This document shows positions 59,657 through 64,000 of a stretch of 64,000 nt of DNA, one piece after another. This DNA is from Berberis thunbergii. Lineage: Eukaryota > Streptophyta > Magnoliopsida > Ranunculales > Berberidaceae. Position numbers and translations under genes: made by a program. Positions within the stretch are counted from its first letter, which is position 1. Each line of letters opens with the position of its first letter. The notes below the pieces were generated by a model. It was not told where the DNA came from, made no database searches, and saw only the letters and a list, made by a program, of their open reading frames with translations. The stretch spans positions 62,001-126,000 of the forward strand of contig QNQO01000814.1 of the NCBI GenBank assembly GCA_003290165.1. The letters run 5' to 3'.

Positions 59657-61717
59657 TTATCCAAAGGCTATCTCCAAAACTCAGATTGCACTGCATATAA
59701 TTGAATCAAACTGAAGTTAATTAGTCATTCATTTTTAGTTTCATCATCCTATCCCTAACACTTGATTTTCAAAATTTATCTTCACTATATCATGGTTTAT
59801 CAGCTTACCCTCATAAATTTACTGTTCGAACATTCAGTGATATATGTCTAGTAAGTTCATAAGTATAAGAAATAACTGTTGTATGAGGTTTACCTCACAC
59901 GAAAATTCATATTTTGATCACCCAATGCTCGCGGATGTATATAATGTGTGAGGAGCTAATAGGATAGCCGAAACCTGCATCTTTGCATGAGTCTAACAAC
60001 CTGAATATTGTGATTGAATATAACTATAAAATATATTTAGACATGTAAAATAAACTATAAAAAATGCGTTGATTTGCATTTTTAATATAATTAAGTTAGA
60101 AAAATTAAAAATGCTTAAAAATGCGAAGGAAATATGGTTTGAGCCGATGGTGGGAAGAGCGAGATGAAGAAGGAAGAGAGAACCTGCACATTGCGGCCCA
60201 AAGGCCCAAAAGGATAACTGGGCCCTTAGCCCAAATTGGATCCTAAAAGATTGTAATATTTCAAGCCTTAATAAGGCCCAAATTGTATAGATCCTATTAT
60301 CCAAACCATGATTCCCTTCCTTGATGTGTATCTCGACGAAGAATTTAGTGAGTTTCACAAGGTAAAAAAAATCTCTTTAATTTATATAATGTAAAACTCT
60401 TTATGAAAAATATCACACACGCATCGCAATGTTATATCATCTACCTATAATGACAGACATAGTACACAATCACTATATTGATCTGTCATTTTGCAGCATT
60501 TTTTTTTGGAAAAATGAGTAGAGTTTTAAGGATCCTTAACCTTTATATTAATAAAAAGTAACAAGATTCAAATACAATCTCTTGCCCGAGAGAGAAACAC
60601 ACTATAAGGCTTTACTAATTCATGTTTCACTATCATTCACAAGTTAAATTACCTTGTTTTCCTTTGTTGTGGAAACGACAAATTCATCATCTGTACTTTT
60701 TAATCATTATCTTAGATCTAGTAGATATTCGAAGACAAAGGTTAAAGTCTTGGATGTAAGCGTTTGAAAACTTCTTTGCAGCCAATTCTCTTACAACATT
60801 TTTATTAGAAGGACTTGAGTCATGCTCTTTTCCAGAATCCAATTTTTCTTGACCCCAACATAATTTATGTTCGATTGTTTTTCTTTTTCCACAAGGCCTT
60901 TAACAATGTGTAACCTTCCTTTACTACATCTCGGCCATCTCTTTCAATAGCTTTTTTCACTATAACATTTATTTCTTTCCCTTGCCCTTGCCATATTCAT
61001 TTATCATAATCAAGATATGCTCAACCTAAGATAAAGAAGGAACATTTCTCATGTTGATATTAACTCCTTTAAGAATTTCATCTTCAATCTAGGCTTTTTC
61101 ACCTTGCGCTATCTCTTGGACAAAGGTAACTACTTCAATCACTTTAGCCATCTTGTCCCTTACGCCGAGCTACTCTTCACTTTGTACCTGTTGTTCACAA
61201 TATTACCTTCCTAATCATAATTTTGATCATGGTTAGAAGCCAATTCTATGTTGTATGTACTTCTTTGTAGGTCTTTTCTATTTTCCATAGTTGGTTGTAT
61301 GTTTTTATTCCTATCTTCCAAGTCACATTCTTGAAGAATTCCCAAAGAATTTGTATGCGGGATTTTTTGGTATTAAATTTCATTTACCACCTTCCAATTT
61401 GTCTTTGTGATCTCTAACCATTATTGAGTATTCTTCCTAGTACCACCTTGTTGTTATGTTTTCTTACCCCTGTGGATCAATCTGCTTTCAAAACCCTTTC
61501 TTCGATTCATAATCTTCTCCTTTTGTTATTAGACATTGACGATAAAATCTACCATACATTTTGCCTTTTTCGTACCCAAAGACACAACGATCAACGCGTA
61601 ACAAAATCATCCAAAGATAATCAATAATAACCTCATCAAGCTATCCTTATATGTTTACTTAGCACGTACTATATAGGTCATTATATTATTACTTATATGT
61701 TTACTTATCCAAAAATG
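59657..61717. other. spacer
   Basis: No gene recognised. A diverged third copy of the dispersed repeat lies at about 60540-60640. The stretch 60640-61620 has many short minus-strand frames that look like a decayed retroelement, but no domain could be named. Confidence 0.35.
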
Positions 61718-61876
61718 TTAGGAAACCAGGTATTTGCAACCATGTTTTGCAACAAGGGTGACATGGCGTGATCTCAAAATAATGATGAAATTATTTAAAA
61801 GTTTGTGTATCTCGAGGTTGTAAAAAACTTCTTCTAACGATGTCGCATCATTTTGGTTGCAAAACCTAATTCCCTA
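61718..61876. mobile_element. short MITE (family C), copy 2, inverted
   Basis: About 159 bp. Ends TTAGGAAACCAGG and AATTCCCTAG with inner TTGCAACC/GGTTGCAA. Read in reverse it aligns along its whole length with 39724-39884 (shared TTTTTTACAAC, GAGATACACA and CATGTCACCC-type words). Confidence 0.7.
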
Positions 61877-64000
61877 GCCTCACTCTTACTTATCTTATAA
61901 TAATCAAGTTGGGAACATGAATCAAACAAGGAAACATCAATCTCCATAATTTTTCCTCTTTTTCTAGACTAGTTTAGATCTTTTTAATTACTTTCAAGTT
62001 AAGTGTTACTTCACAAACAGGGAAAAGATGAGGGTAGGTTAGTTGATGAGGGCAGGTTAGTTGATTTTGATAATCCATCCCTTAGAATCTTGGGGTTGGT
62101 TTGAAACATGTATTATTAATGAAGAAGACCTAAGAAGCTTGTAATAAATTGAAAAAAGCTAATGAATCAACTTCAAGTTGGAGAAGCATAACATCTTGTA
62201 TTTTAATTTCAACAAACTTGGAGATTCAACATGAATCATCAAGAAGAATTAAAAGTGGCCTGGTCCCCAAGTTAGCTAGCATTCAATTTCAATTTGGACT
62301 AATTAATCTAGCTTAGCTCAGAGCTAAGTTTGCTTAATATGAATTTTGTTGACTATTTTTCATATTTGGTAATGATCTTAATTGCTTGGCCCCCAGTTGA
62401 TGAAGTTTTAACATCAACTGATGAATTTGTTTTTGAAATTTTCTGAAGCTGTAACGAAGTTTTGTTTTGATAAAATTAAATATATAAGTTTATAGAAAGA
62501 AGTAATGGTTTTGATTCTTAAAACGAGAAAATTGAAAAAAGCATTTAGGTCACATGAAATGCAAGAGGAAAATAAAACAAAAAATAGATTAAAATGTTTG
62601 ATGGATAAAGGGGAGAGAACTTTGTATTATGTTCATTAATTGGTGAATTTGCAGACAATTTTGTTGAGAGGTCAATTTAAAAAAAAAAACTTGAACTATT
62701 TTAATTTTCATTTTTTCAAGTAATGTTTCTTTAATTTTTGTTGTTATGCTCATGAGACGAAATTAAAGAGATGTTGACAAGGTTGGTAGCGCATTCTTGT
62801 TGCACTGGTATCAATCGATAAGGGATTTCAAAAAATTAATTGATTTGATAGAAAGAAATCAATATCAATTTGATAAGAAAAGAAAACATGTTGATTGTAA
62901 TATTAAGCTGGTGCTTGGTTTTTTTATTTTTATTTTTTTTATTTTTTATATAAAGCCATAGGCTTGGATTAATAAACTAGTCTATATGTGGCAGACGCCA
63001 AGTTATGAGCCTCTATAGATATACTTACATTACCAAAAAGGAAGCAAAAGAAGCAGGCGTGTAATATTACATGTGAGTGAACGTCAGACAAAAAGAGATC
63101 CGGGTCCATTTCAGTACAATAAGCGTATACACTAATCAAGAACTAATTGAATTTGATTTGACAGAACGAGATCCAGGTCCATTTCAATAAAAATCTTCTT
63201 GTTTGGCCAAAAAATAAAAAATAAAAAAATTCGGGTCCATTTGATACGAAACAACAATTCTAGCCAGTCATATTTAATTTGCTAGTCTTTTTAGGTTTTT
63301 TTTTTCTACTTCTACATTTTCTATAGATAGTGCGTTTGTGATTGAGTTTTAAAGAAAATGGATAAATAAAATAATAATTAAAAAAAAAAACTAGCAAACA
63401 TGGCTGGCTAAACTTACTTGATACGAAAACAACATTATTGAAAAAATAAAATAAATAATCAGATCGAAACTTGCTTGTTCTTACATATCGTATTAGGCAC
63501 CTAAACCGGTTTTCTTTACCGAATTTCATGTATGTTTGACCCTCACCATTGCCAACCCTACATTTTTCTCTACAGAATGGTAGGCCAAGCATTTCTTCAA
63601 AGCTAGCTAGCTGAACAACTGGTTGTAGCCATCGAATTATGGGATTCTCGTTAATGGCAATAGCGAATAATTTGAAGGCAACTACACATACACACACATG
63701 GGTGATTAAGCGCGGCAATGTGTTTGTTGGAAGTTTTCTATCTGTACCTTAGGACTTTATGTCCCGTAGCTCACACATGAAGTTTTTAACAAGATCCGAT
63801 CTTAGAAATAACACATGTCTATGTAGAGTCTGTCTATGTAAAGTCTGAATCCTGAACCTGTAGTTTCATTTGTCACAACTCTACTAACTAGTTGGTATTC
63901 GTTAGCCACTTAACATGTCACTCTCCCATACTTTGTTTAGAATCTTCAATCACGATGCTCTAAGAGGATTCCATTTTTGCTAATGGCATGACAACTCAGC
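61877..64000. other. spacer to the end of the window
   Basis: AT-rich. The phrase GGGTCCATTT or GGTCCATTTC recurs near 63105, 63176 and 63233, marking a small local duplication. A 152-codon minus-strand frame (63260-63718) has no recognisable domain and mixes low-complexity stretches, so I do not call it a gene. Confidence 0.35.

Noticed and set aside
63260..63718. 152-codon minus-strand frame near the window end
   Set aside because: No domain, an odd mixture of low-complexity stretches, and no splice or family support.

Overview
The window looks like nuclear DNA of a flowering plant, most likely a eudicot. It has spliced genes with GT-AG introns, a plant-specific R2R3-MYB, a PIP1 aquaporin, AT-rich spacers, and a very high load of plant LTR retrotransposons, LINEs, hAT, Mutator and Tourist-type elements. 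I cannot name the species.

Only two protein-coding genes look intact: the MYB factor at 2562-4493 (MYB64/MYB119/MYB98-like clade, three exons, 475 aa) and the PIP1 aquaporin at 45873-47068 (four exons, 286 aa). A third host locus, at 9256-13280 on the minus strand, is a GONST-type Golgi nucleotide-sugar transporter. It carries an in-frame stop, two single-base deletions and a 344-bp TRIM retrotransposon inside an exon, so I call it a pseudogene.

Layout. 1-1140: relic of a Tat/Retand-like Ty3/gypsy gag-protease. 2562-4493: MYB gene. 5770-8009: broken LINE. 9256-13280: transporter pseudogene with a TRIM in an exon and a 542-bp repeat in an intron. 15509-15830: Tourist-like MITE. 16315-16771: end of an hAT transposon. 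16772-28916: large Ty3/gypsy element with about 2.1-kb LTRs, carrying its own nested insertions. 28917-32450: minus-strand Copia remnant with a solo LTR inside its leader. 32452-33950: 1.5-kb Mutator-like element with a 9-bp target duplication. 33996-39487: second Ty3/gypsy element, with a chromodomain. 39724-45493: several MITEs, a 1.6-kb foldback element and hAT derivatives. 45873-47068: aquaporin. 48070-51440: decayed BED/DUF659 hAT transposon. 52010-59656: 7.65-kb Pack-MULE-like element. 59657-64000: spacer with one MITE.

The most striking object is the 52010-59656 element. Its two terminal inverted repeats are almost identical and about 1.97 kb long. It is flanked by a 9-bp target duplication with one mismatch, and it contains pieces of at least two host genes: a LOG/lysine-decarboxylase-like protein, present in opposite orientations at the two ends, and the last exon of a Tim17/Tim22/Tim23-family protein. 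The transposon stack at 16-39 kb can be ordered in time from who interrupts whom and from target-site duplications. Apart from the three host loci, gene content is dominated by mobile DNA, and I see no operon-like or pathway organisation.
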